The translations under genes and the position numbers were made by a program. The notes under the pieces are model-generated. The model was not told the origin of the DNA. It saw only the letters and a program-made list of their open reading frames with translations, and made no database searches. From RACS-047 sp031553855 (lineage in GTDB: Bacteria > Bacillota > Clostridia > Christensenellales > Pumilibacteraceae): 29,076 nucleotides of DNA. The stretch's first letter is position 1, and the number at the start of each line of letters is the position of its first letter. Positions 8,705 to 16,178 of the stretch are shown one piece after another. The stretch lies in NCBI GenBank assembly GCA_031553855.1, contig JAVBKW010000018.1:1-29076 (forward strand), written 5' to 3'.

Positions 8705-8733
8705 TTGACATTTAAAGGATAAAATATTATAAT
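8705..8733 (+). promoter_or_regulatory. Perfect consensus promoter pointing into hairpin element A
   Basis: TTGACA at 8705-8710 and TATAAT at 8728-8733 with a 17-bp spacer match the sigma-A consensus at all 12 positions. Transcription would start near 8740, six bases before the hairpin element, and run antisense to the end of murG. No ORF of useful length follows on the plus strand, so the product would be a non-coding RNA. Confidence 0.7.
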
Positions 8734-8745
8734 TATTATATAGTA

Positions 8746-8902
8746 CTCTGTAAAATCAATTAGTTGACTTAAAATACGGCATCTTTTAAGCAATAAAAAG
8801 TCTTCTTTTCTTGTAGGTGGCGCTGCTGCCCCCTGCAAAAACAAGCCTTTTTCTAATCTTAAAATCTGCTCGCCTTTAAGTCAACCATAAGATTTTACAA
8901 AG
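8746..8902. repeat. Hairpin element, copy A
   Basis: A 157-bp near-palindrome. The ends pair as CTCTGTAAAATC (8746-8757) with GATTTTACAAAG (8891-8902), one mismatch, then GTTGACTTAAA (8763-8773) with TTTAAGTCAAC (8875-8885). Inner pairs are TTTTAAG/CTTAAAA, AAAAAG/CTTTTT, CTTG (8810-8813)/CAAG (8842-8845) and the tip AGGTGGC (8815-8821)/GCCCCCT (8828-8834). The core sequence CTTCTTTTCTTG ... CTGCAAAAACAAG is shared with copies B and C, but the tip and the ends are different sequences that still pair. Its right end overlaps the last codon and stop of murG. Confidence 0.85.
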
Positions 8903-9965
8903 TAATAAAACTTTCAGCTTTACTTATTTCAGCCGCCAAAGATTTTATCATTTCGGCAATTTTGCGCGTTCCGTCGATGCCCGTTGCGTTCCGCATATTT
9001 TCGATCAAGGCAAAGCGGTCGTTATCTAAAAGGGCAAGATTTTCAACTAACGAGGCGGGGTTTAGGTTTTGTTGAGGCAGAACGCGGCAGCAGCCTAAAT
9101 TTTTGAAGTATTCGGCATTGTCTATCTGATCGCCTCTCGAGCCGCCTTTTGGCAGCGGGATAACGAGCGCCGGTTTTTTAAGCGCGGCAAGCTCGAAAAG
9201 CGCGTTCGCGCCGCCGCGGCTTACAACAAGGTCCGCCCATGCGAAATAGTCGGCGATATTGTTTGTGAACGGCAGCGAAAAATACCGCGGGTCGCTAACC
9301 GTTTTTGAATTGTTTTTGCCGGTTATATGCACAACGTCGTAAAGCTTTGTAAGATGTGGCAGCGCGCCTAGAACCGCCTCGTTTATGGCTTTTGAGCCGA
9401 GCGACCCGCCGAAGACAAGCAGATTTTTTCTTCCCGAGAGCTTGCATTCGACGCTTGCGCGCAGCTTATTGCCTAAATAAAGCGTCTGGCGCAGCGGCGC
9501 GCCGGTGCATACGCCGTTTTTGAGTTTGTCGGCGGTGGAAGAAAACGACGTGCAGGCATAGCGGCACTTTTTAACGGCCATCTTATTTGCAAGCCCCATA
9601 GTAAGGTCGGATTCGTGCAGTATGACGGGAATATCTTTTGCCGCAAGCATAACCGGCAGCGCGACGAAACCGCCTTTTGAGAAAATCACCTTCGGCTTTA
9701 TTTCCCTTAATATCCCTGCCGCCGCATTTTTTGCGCTGTTGAGTTTAAACGGGATCAAGAGATTTTTCAGCGTCAGCCTGCGCTCAAGCTTTACGGCGGG
9801 GATCGCGTGAAAAATGACGTGCGGATAGGCGCGTAAAAGCTCCTCTTCCATAGAGGCGGCTCTTCCGATATAATGTATTTCAAATTCTTTTAAAAAGGGC
9901 AGAAGCGCAATGTTGGGAGTGATGTGTCCCGCAGTGCCGCCGCCCGTCAATACTATTTTTTCCAT
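8895..9965 (-). CDS. murG: UDP-GlcNAc:lipid I N-acetylglucosaminyltransferase MurG
   Basis: Adds GlcNAc to lipid I to give lipid II at the inner face of the membrane, the last cytoplasmic step of peptidoglycan precursor synthesis. From the ATG at 9965 it is 356 aa, the usual length. The N-terminal glycine loop GGGTAGH is at residues 8-14; SKGGFVALPV and ILHESD follow; the C-terminal domain has FGGSLGS and the donor-binding region SRGGANALFELAALKKPALVIPLP. An upstream in-frame TTG at 9983 is possible but gives no conserved residues. No strong ribosome binding site is seen. The gene stands alone rather than in a division/cell-wall cluster. Its stop codon lies within the end of hairpin element A. 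Confidence 0.95.
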   Translation of the reverse strand: MEKIVLTGGGTAGHITPNIALLPFLKEFEIHYIGRAASMEEELLRAYPHVIFHAIPAVKLERRLTLKNLLIPFKLNSAKNAAAGILREIKPKVIFSKGGFVALPVMLAAKDIPVILHESDLTMGLANKMAVKKCRYACTSFSSTADKLKNGVCTGAPLRQTLYLGNKLRASVECKLSGRKNLLVFGGSLGSKAINEAVLGALPHLTKLYDVVHITGKNNSKTVSDPRYFSLPFTNNIADYFAWADLVVSRGGANALFELAALKKPALVIPLPKGGSRGDQIDNAEYFKNLGCCRVLPQQNLNPASLVENLALLDNDRFALIENMRNATGIDGTRKIAEMIKSLAAEISKAESFITL

Positions 9966-10071
9966 AATCAATATATATGCCAAAACAGGCGGGATTTATA
10001 CTACTGCCTTGACGCAATTTCTAGTCTAATGCGGCAAAAGGTATTATATATAAAAAGATAAGGAGGTCGGG

Positions 10072-11043
10072 ATGGATAATATGAATATGAACAATATGAG
10101 CGTAAAGGAAGAGCCTGGTGAAAAAGCGGCGGCGCAAATGAGGAGAGAGGCGTTTAAGTCGTTCGACGGTAAGGAATTGAGCCTTTGCATCTGGGACGAT
10201 TGTGCCCACCCCAAAGGCGTTATCCAGATATCGCACGGAATGGCCGAGCATATAGAAAGATATGACGATTTTGCCGGTTTTTTAAACTCGAACGGGTTCA
10301 TCGCGGCGGGAGAGGACCACCGCGCGCACGGCGAAACTGACAAGGACGCGTTAGGTATTGTCACCAGTGAAAACGACCTGTTTTCCTCCACTGTCAAAGA
10401 CGGGATAGAAATAACGAAATATTTAAAGCGCCGGTTTGAGCTGCCCGTCATACTTTTAGGCCACAGCTACGGCTCGTTTTTGGCCCAAGACCGCATTTTG
10501 CAGGACTCCTCTCTTCTTAGCGGCGTGATACTGTCGGGCTCGGCGTTTATGAAAGGGCTGATAGTCGATTTCGGGCGCGCCCTGGCCGGTAATAAGGTCA
10601 AAAGGGGAAAGACGAAAGAGCCGGGGCAGCTGTTTGCCAATATGACGTTCGTTTCCTACGATAAGAAAGTAAAAGACGGCAAAAACGGCTGGCTCTCGCG
10701 CGATAAGGCACAGGTGGAAAAGTATAACGCCAATCCCTACAACGGCTTTATATGCTCGAACGGCTTTTATTACAGCTTTTTTACAGGATTAAAAAACATC
10801 GCCGAAGCGGATTATAGTTTGATAGATAAAAATTTAAAGCTTTTTATCATCTCGGGCGGCGATGACTACGTCGGCGGCAGGGGTAAGCTTGTCGTAAAAT
10901 TGTACGAAAACTATGTCAAAAACGGACTCAAGCCCGTTTTAAAACTCTATAAGGACGCCCGTCACGAAATACTCAACGAGACGAACAAAGATGAGGTTTA
11001 TAAGGATATACTCGATTTTGCCCTCTCCTCTATAAGCGGCTAA
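10072..11043 (+). CDS. Alpha/beta hydrolase, monoacylglycerol lipase / lysophospholipase type
   Basis: A 323-aa serine hydrolase of the Hydrolase_4 (PldB / monoglyceride lipase-like) group, probably acting on a lipid ester; the substrate cannot be told from sequence. The oxyanion region is SHGMAEHIERY, the nucleophile is Ser132 in GHSYG, the acid is probably Asp264 or Asp265 in SGGDDYVGG, and the base is His298 in DARHE. There is no signal peptide, so it is cytoplasmic. The Met/Asn-rich first 10 residues look like an unstructured tail. An excellent ribosome binding site, AAGGAGG at 10060-10066, fixes the start. It is divergent from murG and followed by its own terminator, so it is probably a single-gene unit. 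Confidence 0.9.
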   Translation: MDNMNMNNMSVKEEPGEKAAAQMRREAFKSFDGKELSLCIWDDCAHPKGVIQISHGMAEHIERYDDFAGFLNSNGFIAAGEDHRAHGETDKDALGIVTSENDLFSSTVKDGIEITKYLKRRFELPVILLGHSYGSFLAQDRILQDSSLLSGVILSGSAFMKGLIVDFGRALAGNKVKRGKTKEPGQLFANMTFVSYDKKVKDGKNGWLSRDKAQVEKYNANPYNGFICSNGFYYSFFTGLKNIAEADYSLIDKNLKLFIISGGDDYVGGRGKLVVKLYENYVKNGLKPVLKLYKDARHEILNETNKDEVYKDILDFALSSISG

Positions 11044-11095
11044 AAATCCTCGGGCTGACGTTTTTTGGAAATCAAGAGCGGCAATTGCCTTGAAT

Positions 11096-11137
11096 AAAGT
11101 ATAATTATTCATACATTTGGATAATTATACTTTTTTT
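11096..11137 (+). terminator. Terminator after the hydrolase gene
   Basis: A perfect 13-bp stem AAAGTATAATTAT (11096-11108) / ATAATTATACTTT (11121-11133), 12-nt loop, followed by T to 11137. The stem is AT-rich, so strength is uncertain. Confidence 0.65.
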
Positions 11138-11200
11138 ATGCAGTGTGGCGACTCATAACGGAAAACCGGCAAAAAAATTGTATAATTATTAAAAAATAGA

Positions 11201-11229
11201 TTGATTAATTTTAAGGAATATGGTATACT
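11201..11229 (+). promoter_or_regulatory. Promoter of the topoisomerase operon
   Basis: TTGATT at 11201-11206 and TATACT at 11224-11229 with a 17-bp spacer. The predicted start near 11236 gives a leader of about 140 nt before the subunit B gene, in which a long hairpin can form. Confidence 0.65.
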
Positions 11230-11234
11230 TTTTT

Positions 11235-11345
11235 AAGTTGAAAAGAGCTGTTTTTGCAAAATATCAATTTAATTGAGCCATTACCTTTTTTCTTGCAAAA
11301 AGCCCTTTTTTCTTGCAAAGTTCAAACAAATCCGATATTCAACTT
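11235..11345 (+). other. Structured leader of the topoisomerase operon
   Basis: AAGTTGAA (11235-11242) pairs with TTCAACTT (11338-11345), and inside it the AAAAG..GC..TTTTTGCAA tract (11241-11259) pairs with TTGCAAAAAGCCCTTTT (11293-11309). A 16-bp direct repeat CCTTTTTTCTTGCAAA occurs at 11284-11299 and 11304-11319, a 20-bp period. The stretch 11044-11377 otherwise holds only the terminator and promoter listed here. It may be a regulatory leader or a decayed member of the hairpin-element family. Confidence 0.45.
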
Positions 11346-11377
11346 TTGTAAATAAAACATAATAGCGAGGGACGTTA

Positions 11378-13324
11378 ATGGCAAAAAGTTATGAGGCGCG
11401 CGACATTCAGGTGCTTGAGGGGTTAGACGCGGTGCGTCTGCGCCCGGGTATGTACATCGGCACAACCGGCTCAAAGGGCCTGCATCATATTTTATGGGAA
11501 ATAGTCGATAACTCTATAGACGAGCTGGCAAACGGGCACGGCGATACTATCACCGTCACGCTCTACAACGACGGTTCGGCCTCTGTTGAGGACAACGGGC
11601 GCGGGATACCCGTCGATATACATCCCACGCTGAATATTTCAGGCGTCGAGGTCGTGTTCACACAGCTTCATGCGGGCGGCAAGTTCGACAATGAAAACTA
11701 CGCGCATTCCGGCGGGCTTCACGGAGTAGGCTCGTCAGTCACGAACGCTTTGAGCGAATGGCTCACCGCCGACATCTTCAAAAACGGCACGACGTATCAT
11801 ATCGAATTTGAATCGCGCGAGATAGACGGCAAAATAAAGGGCGGCGTCCCGAAGTTCCACCTTATCGACACCGGGAAAAAGGTGTCCAAAACCGGCTCGT
11901 TTATCCGCTTTATGCCCGATAAACGCATTTTTGAAACTACCGTTTTTGTGCTGGACAACATTTCCAAAAGGCTCAAAGAGCTTGCGTTTTTGAACCGCGG
12001 CATCAAGATAGTTTTATCCGACGAGCGTGCAGGGGTCAAGCGCGAATATTGCTACGAGGGCGGGCTTATCGACTTTGTCCGCTACCTTAACGAGGCAAAA
12101 GCAGCCGCTCATCCAGACCCCGTTTTTTTAAAGGGCGATAAGGACAATATTTTTATGGAGGCGGCCTTCCAGTACACCGACGCCTACACCGAAAACGTCT
12201 TTTCCTATGTTAATAACATCCCCACGTCCGAGGGCGGCACGCATGAGACGGGGCTGAAAATGTCGTTCACCAAAATCCTAAACGACTATGCTCGCAAAAC
12301 CGGAATTTTAAAGGATAAGGACCAAAACTTTTTAGGCGACGATTTCCGCGAAGGCTTAACGTGCGTTTTAGCGGTTAAAATGCAGAACGTGCAGTTTGAG
12401 GGTCAGACTAAAACAAAGCTCGGCAATCCCGACGCAAAAGACGCTATTTATACTATCTTAAACGCTAAGCTCTCCGAGTTTTTCGACGACCCCAAAAACA
12501 AAGCCACTCTCGACACTATATTGAAAAAGGCGGTTATCGCGGCAAAGGTGAGAGAGGCGGCCAGAAAAGAAAAAGAGATAACCAGAGCGAAAAACAGTAT
12601 CGACAACTTCAACCTTGTCGGTAAGCTTTCAAGCTGTTCGGGCAAAAAGCCGGAGCTTAACGAGCTGTTTATCGTCGAGGGCGACTCCGCGGGCGGTACG
12701 GCAAAGCAGGCCAGAAACCGTTCGTTTCAGGCAATATTGCCGCTGCGCGGCAAGCCCTTGAACGCCGAGAAAAAACGTCTGGACCAGGTGCTTGCAAACG
12801 AGGAGATCCGCACTATAATTTCGGCGCTTGGCAGCGGCATAGGCGAGGACTTCAACGTGGAAAACCTCAACTACCACAAAGTTGTCATCCTTTCCGACGC
12901 CGACCAGGACGGCGCGCATATCCGCGCTATACTCTTAACGTTCTTTTTCCGCTATATGAAGGAGCTTATCACCGAAGGGCACGTGTATATCGGACTCCCT
13001 CCGCTTTATAAATTAGCAAAAAAGGAGTCCGTCGAATACGTTTATGACGACGCCGCCCTTGAAAAGGCGAAAGAGCGGGCGGGCAGGGGCGCGATAATTC
13101 AGCGTTATAAGGGGCTTGGCGAAATGAGCGCGGAGCAGCTTTGGTCCACCACTATGGACCCCGAAAGGCGTACGCTTGTGCGCGTGTCGATAGACGACGC
13201 GGCGGAGGCTGAAAAGCTGGTTTCGATCTTAATGGGCGACGCGATAGACCCCCGCAAGCAGTATATTATTGAAAACGCAAATTTCAACCGCGAAGACTCG
13301 TTCAAAGCGGCAGCAACGAAGTAG
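11378..13324 (+). CDS. gyrB: Type IIA DNA topoisomerase subunit B (GyrB/ParE)
   Basis: The ATPase subunit of gyrase or topoisomerase IV, 648 aa. The N-terminal GHKL ATPase domain shows VLEGLDAVRLRPGMYIG, WEIVDNSIDE, DNGRGIPV and SGGLHGVGSSVTNALSEW. The transducer has QFEGQTKTKLGN. The Toprim domain has EGDSAGG (Glu434) and the metal triad DADQD (Asp507, Asp509, Asp511). The motif LANEEIRTIISALGSGIG favours GyrB over Gram-positive ParE. The ribosome binding site GAGGG precedes the ATG by 8 bases. The subunit A gene follows after 19 bp and the two form a unit with one promoter and one terminator. Whether the enzyme is gyrase or topoisomerase IV is left open because subunit A lacks a GyrA box. 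Confidence 0.93.
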   Translation: MAKSYEARDIQVLEGLDAVRLRPGMYIGTTGSKGLHHILWEIVDNSIDELANGHGDTITVTLYNDGSASVEDNGRGIPVDIHPTLNISGVEVVFTQLHAGGKFDNENYAHSGGLHGVGSSVTNALSEWLTADIFKNGTTYHIEFESREIDGKIKGGVPKFHLIDTGKKVSKTGSFIRFMPDKRIFETTVFVLDNISKRLKELAFLNRGIKIVLSDERAGVKREYCYEGGLIDFVRYLNEAKAAAHPDPVFLKGDKDNIFMEAAFQYTDAYTENVFSYVNNIPTSEGGTHETGLKMSFTKILNDYARKTGILKDKDQNFLGDDFREGLTCVLAVKMQNVQFEGQTKTKLGNPDAKDAIYTILNAKLSEFFDDPKNKATLDTILKKAVIAAKVREAARKEKEITRAKNSIDNFNLVGKLSSCSGKKPELNELFIVEGDSAGGTAKQARNRSFQAILPLRGKPLNAEKKRLDQVLANEEIRTIISALGSGIGEDFNVENLNYHKVVILSDADQDGAHIRAILLTFFFRYMKELITEGHVYIGLPPLYKLAKKESVEYVYDDAALEKAKERAGRGAIIQRYKGLGEMSAEQLWSTTMDPERRTLVRVSIDDAAEAEKLVSILMGDAIDPRKQYIIENANFNREDSFKAAATK

Positions 13325-13343
13325 CGGGGAGGCGGAAAGAATA

Positions 13344-15791
13344 ATGGCTGAAAATATTGAAAACGTCAAGCAGGACAAAATCATAATCAAGACTATGGAA
13401 GAGGTCATGCACGAATCGATGATGCCCTATTCCGAATTTGTAATTTTAGACAGGGCGCTTCCGCGAGTCGAGGACGGCTTAAAACCCGTGCAGCGCAGGA
13501 TTCTCTACACTATGCACGAGCTGGGCATCACGCCCGATAAGCCGTACCGCAAATGCGCGCGTATCGTCGGCGACTGTTTAGGTAAATACCATCCCCACGG
13601 CGACACTTCCGTATATTTCGCGCTGGTGCGTATGGCCCAAAGCTTTAATATGGGCTCCATTTTAGTAGACGGTCACGGAAACTTCGGCTCTATCGACGGC
13701 GACGGCGCGGCGGCAATGCGTTATACCGAGGCAAGGATGGCGCCGCTCGCTTTGGAACTATTGCGCGACCTTGAAAAAGAAACGGTGCATTGGAGCTGCA
13801 ACTTCGACGACTCTTTAATGGAGCCGGATATGCTGCCGGGGCGGTTCCCCAACCTTCTTGTCAACGGCGCGTCGGGTATTGCGGTCGGGCTTGCCACAAA
13901 CATCCCGCCGCATAATATGAACGAGGCCATAGACGGCGTTATAGCGATGATCGACAACCCCAAAATCGCGCTCAAGGATATGATGAAAATCATAAAAGGG
14001 CCTGATTTTCCTACCGGCGGCTATATCGTGCCCGAAGAGCTTTTAAAGGCGTACGAAACGGGAAGGGGCAAGATAACTATCCGCTCCAAGATCCATATCG
14101 AAAACGGAGAAAACGATAAAAAACTCATCGTTATCGACGAGCTGCCTTTCCAGGTCAACAAGGCCGCGCTTTTAGAAAGCATATTGAAAGCGCGCGAGGA
14201 AAAAAAGGACGTTTTAAGCGGCATAAGCGAGATAACCGACGAGTCCGACCGTAACGGTATGCGCGCCGTTATAAAGGTCAAGCGCGACGGCGACGCTAAG
14301 GCGATAGTCGAAAAGCTGTTCAAATGCACTAACCTTTCCACAACGTTCGGCATAAATATGGTCGCCATTGCCGACGGTAAGCCCCAGCAGATGGGACTTA
14401 TGCAGATCATAGGCTATTATCTCAACTACCAGCGCGAAATAATCTACCGCCGCACAAGGTTCGAATTAGACGAGGCAAAAGAGCGCGAGCATATCCTGCA
14501 GGGGCTTGTTATAGCAGTCCGCAACATAGACGAGGTCATAAAGATAATTAAATCCAGCGGCTCCACGGGCGAGGCAAGGGACGCATTAAGAAAGCGTTTC
14601 GACCTTTCCGAAAGGCAGGCGCAGGCCATCCTCGATTTACGCCTTGCGCGCTTAACGCATATGGAAATCTACAAGCTTGAAAAAGAGCTTGAAGAGGTGC
14701 AGGCGCTTATTAAAAGGCTTACAGCGATCCTTGAATCGAAAAAGCTTCAGATGGAGCTTATCAAAACCGAGCTTTTGCAGATCCGCCGCACCTACAAAAT
14801 GGAAAGGCGTTCCTCAATATTAAAGTCGGACGAGGACTATTATATTCCCAGCGACGACGATAAAAAGGTCGTCGAGGACTATATAATAGCCTACAACACG
14901 AATTATCAGATAAAGAAAATGCCTATCAAGAGCTTCAACCTTGCAACAAAAGACTTCACCGACAATTCTTCCCGCAACGAGATATGCTCACAGCTTTTGG
15001 CGGCAAAAACTAATGAGAGGCTCTACTGCTTTACAAACCTCGGCAACTGTTATAAGCTGGACGTCGATGCCGTTCCCGACGGAAAATGGCGCGAAAAGGG
15101 CGAGGTGATGAACAAACTCGTTCCCGCATTCGCCGAAAACGAGCGGATAGTATATGTAAAAAATATCGCCGAGGCCTTCCCTAAAGGCAATCTGATGTTC
15201 TACACAAAAGAGGGTATGGTCAAGAAAACGCCGTGGGAGGAATACAACGTCGTCAAGTCCTCTTTCCAGGCGGCAAAGCTCAAAGACGGCGACGAAATTA
15301 TCGGTATCGAGAACGAAATGCCCGGAACAACGCTGCTGTTTATCACTAAAGACGGTATGTGCCTCAACGCAGATATGTCCGACATCCCCTCGCAGGGCAG
15401 GATATCGGCGGGCGTCAAGGGCATCGCGCTTTCGGACAACGATTATTGCCAGAGCGCAACTCAGGTCACAAGCGAGGGCGAAGTCGCTATAATCACAGAT
15501 AAAGGCTACGGCAAGCGCGTGCTTTCGGTGCAGCTCGACGTTATGGCGCGCTATAGAAAAGGCGTAAAAATTATAGACTTCAATAAAGCCGACAACGGCG
15601 AAAGGGTCGTGTTTGCCGGCTACGTTAAAGAGCCGTACAAATTCGTTATGGATATAGACGGCGAATACCTCTCTTGTTTCTCAACGGAAGTGCTCAACAT
15701 CGAAAACCGCACGCATAAGGGCAGGCCGCTCGTTAAGGGCAAGCACAACATCAAGCAGGTTTTAATATACAAGGATACTTTCGTTCAGTAG
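13344..15791 (+). CDS. gyrA: Type IIA DNA topoisomerase subunit A (GyrA/ParC-like)
   Basis: The DNA breakage-reunion subunit. From the ATG at 13344 it is 815 aa; GGGGAGG at 13326-13332 supports this start rather than an upstream in-frame ATG at 13269 inside subunit B. The catalytic Tyr127 lies in AAMRYTEARM, and PDKPYRKCARIVGDCLGKYHPHGD and the PNLLVNGASGIAVG region are GyrA-like. The C-terminal beta-pinwheel starts near residue 520, but where gyrases carry QRRGGKG this protein reads KKMPIKSFNLATKDF. The first blade has KWREKGEVMNKLVP, which is close to Gram-positive ParC. It may be a topoisomerase IV or a gyrase with altered wrapping, so the symbol is provisional. Confidence 0.9.
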   Translation: MAENIENVKQDKIIIKTMEEVMHESMMPYSEFVILDRALPRVEDGLKPVQRRILYTMHELGITPDKPYRKCARIVGDCLGKYHPHGDTSVYFALVRMAQSFNMGSILVDGHGNFGSIDGDGAAAMRYTEARMAPLALELLRDLEKETVHWSCNFDDSLMEPDMLPGRFPNLLVNGASGIAVGLATNIPPHNMNEAIDGVIAMIDNPKIALKDMMKIIKGPDFPTGGYIVPEELLKAYETGRGKITIRSKIHIENGENDKKLIVIDELPFQVNKAALLESILKAREEKKDVLSGISEITDESDRNGMRAVIKVKRDGDAKAIVEKLFKCTNLSTTFGINMVAIADGKPQQMGLMQIIGYYLNYQREIIYRRTRFELDEAKEREHILQGLVIAVRNIDEVIKIIKSSGSTGEARDALRKRFDLSERQAQAILDLRLARLTHMEIYKLEKELEEVQALIKRLTAILESKKLQMELIKTELLQIRRTYKMERRSSILKSDEDYYIPSDDDKKVVEDYIIAYNTNYQIKKMPIKSFNLATKDFTDNSSRNEICSQLLAAKTNERLYCFTNLGNCYKLDVDAVPDGKWREKGEVMNKLVPAFAENERIVYVKNIAEAFPKGNLMFYTKEGMVKKTPWEEYNVVKSSFQAAKLKDGDEIIGIENEMPGTTLLFITKDGMCLNADMSDIPSQGRISAGVKGIALSDNDYCQSATQVTSEGEVAIITDKGYGKRVLSVQLDVMARYRKGVKIIDFNKADNGERVVFAGYVKEPYKFVMDIDGEYLSCFSTEVLNIENRTHKGRPLVKGKHNIKQVLIYKDTFVQ

Positions 15792-15853
15792 GAGCTGGCT
15801 CTTTTTAGCGCTAGTTGCAGCAATTTTCAATTTAATTGGCTATAAAATGAATT

Positions 15854-15898
15854 AGGGGCTGTCTTATGAGAAAAAAACTCGTGAGACGGCCCCTTTTT
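15854..15898 (+). terminator. Terminator of the topoisomerase operon
   Basis: A 17-bp stem, 15854-15870 (begins AGGGGCTGTC) against 15878-15894 (ends GACGGCCCCT), with three G-T wobbles and a seven-A loop, followed by five T. A strong intrinsic terminator 62 bp after the stop. Confidence 0.9.
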
Positions 15899-15952
15899 CT
15901 ATTGTTCAAAATTTATTCTAAACCTTGTCCTTAAAGCATATAGATTTAATGT

Positions 15953-16118
15953 TAACAAGCCTGTGAAAAGAGTCCGATTAATTTTAAGCTGCGTCTTTAT
16001 TGCTAGAAAACCCCTTCTTTTCTTGCTAATAGCGGTGCTATTAGCTGCCAAAACAAGTGGTTTTCTATCTAAAAAATACTTGCTTAAAAATTTAATCAAC
16101 TCACCCAAAGTCTTGTTA
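15953..16118. repeat. Hairpin element, copy B
   Basis: A 166-bp near-palindrome. The ends TAACAAGCCTGTGA and TCTTGTTA pair imperfectly, followed by AATTTTAAGC with GCTTAAAAATT, AGAAAACC (16005-16012) with GGTTTTCT (16059-16066), CTTG (16022-16025) with CAAG (16054-16057), and the tip CTAATAGC (16026-16033) / GCTATTAG (16037-16044). It carries the shared core CTTCTTTTCTTG ... CTGCCAAAACAAG. It lies between the topoisomerase terminator and the peptidase gene; the whole 15792-16178 gap holds only this element, its partial copy and the terminator. Confidence 0.85.
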
Positions 16119-16149
16119 CAAGCCTGTGAAAAGAGTCCGATTAATTTTA
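16118..16149 (+). repeat. Partial second copy of the element's left end
   Basis: These 32 bp are identical to 15955-15986, the left arm of copy B. They abut its right end, so the element plus its left arm reads as the start of a 163-bp tandem duplication that was cut short. Confidence 0.85.
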
Positions 16150-16178
16150 TGGCAAAAAAGAGAGCTTTAGGAGGAAGG

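Noticed and set aside
8617..8844. 75-aa minus-strand frame after murG
   Set aside because: It spans hairpin element A and the murG terminator, has runs of Ile from AT-rich DNA and no ribosome binding site.
9966..9983. TTG start for murG six codons upstream
   Set aside because: It adds residues outside the family and has no ribosome binding site; MEKIVLTGGGTAGH is the normal N-terminus.
13269..13343. Earlier start of topoisomerase subunit A inside subunit B
   Set aside because: The extra 25 residues are not conserved, and a GGGGAGG site directly precedes the ATG at 13344.
15963..16178. Upstream extension of the peptidase frame to an earlier start
   Set aside because: The extension runs through hairpin element B. 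A strong ribosome binding site and a textbook lipoprotein signal peptide begin at 16179.
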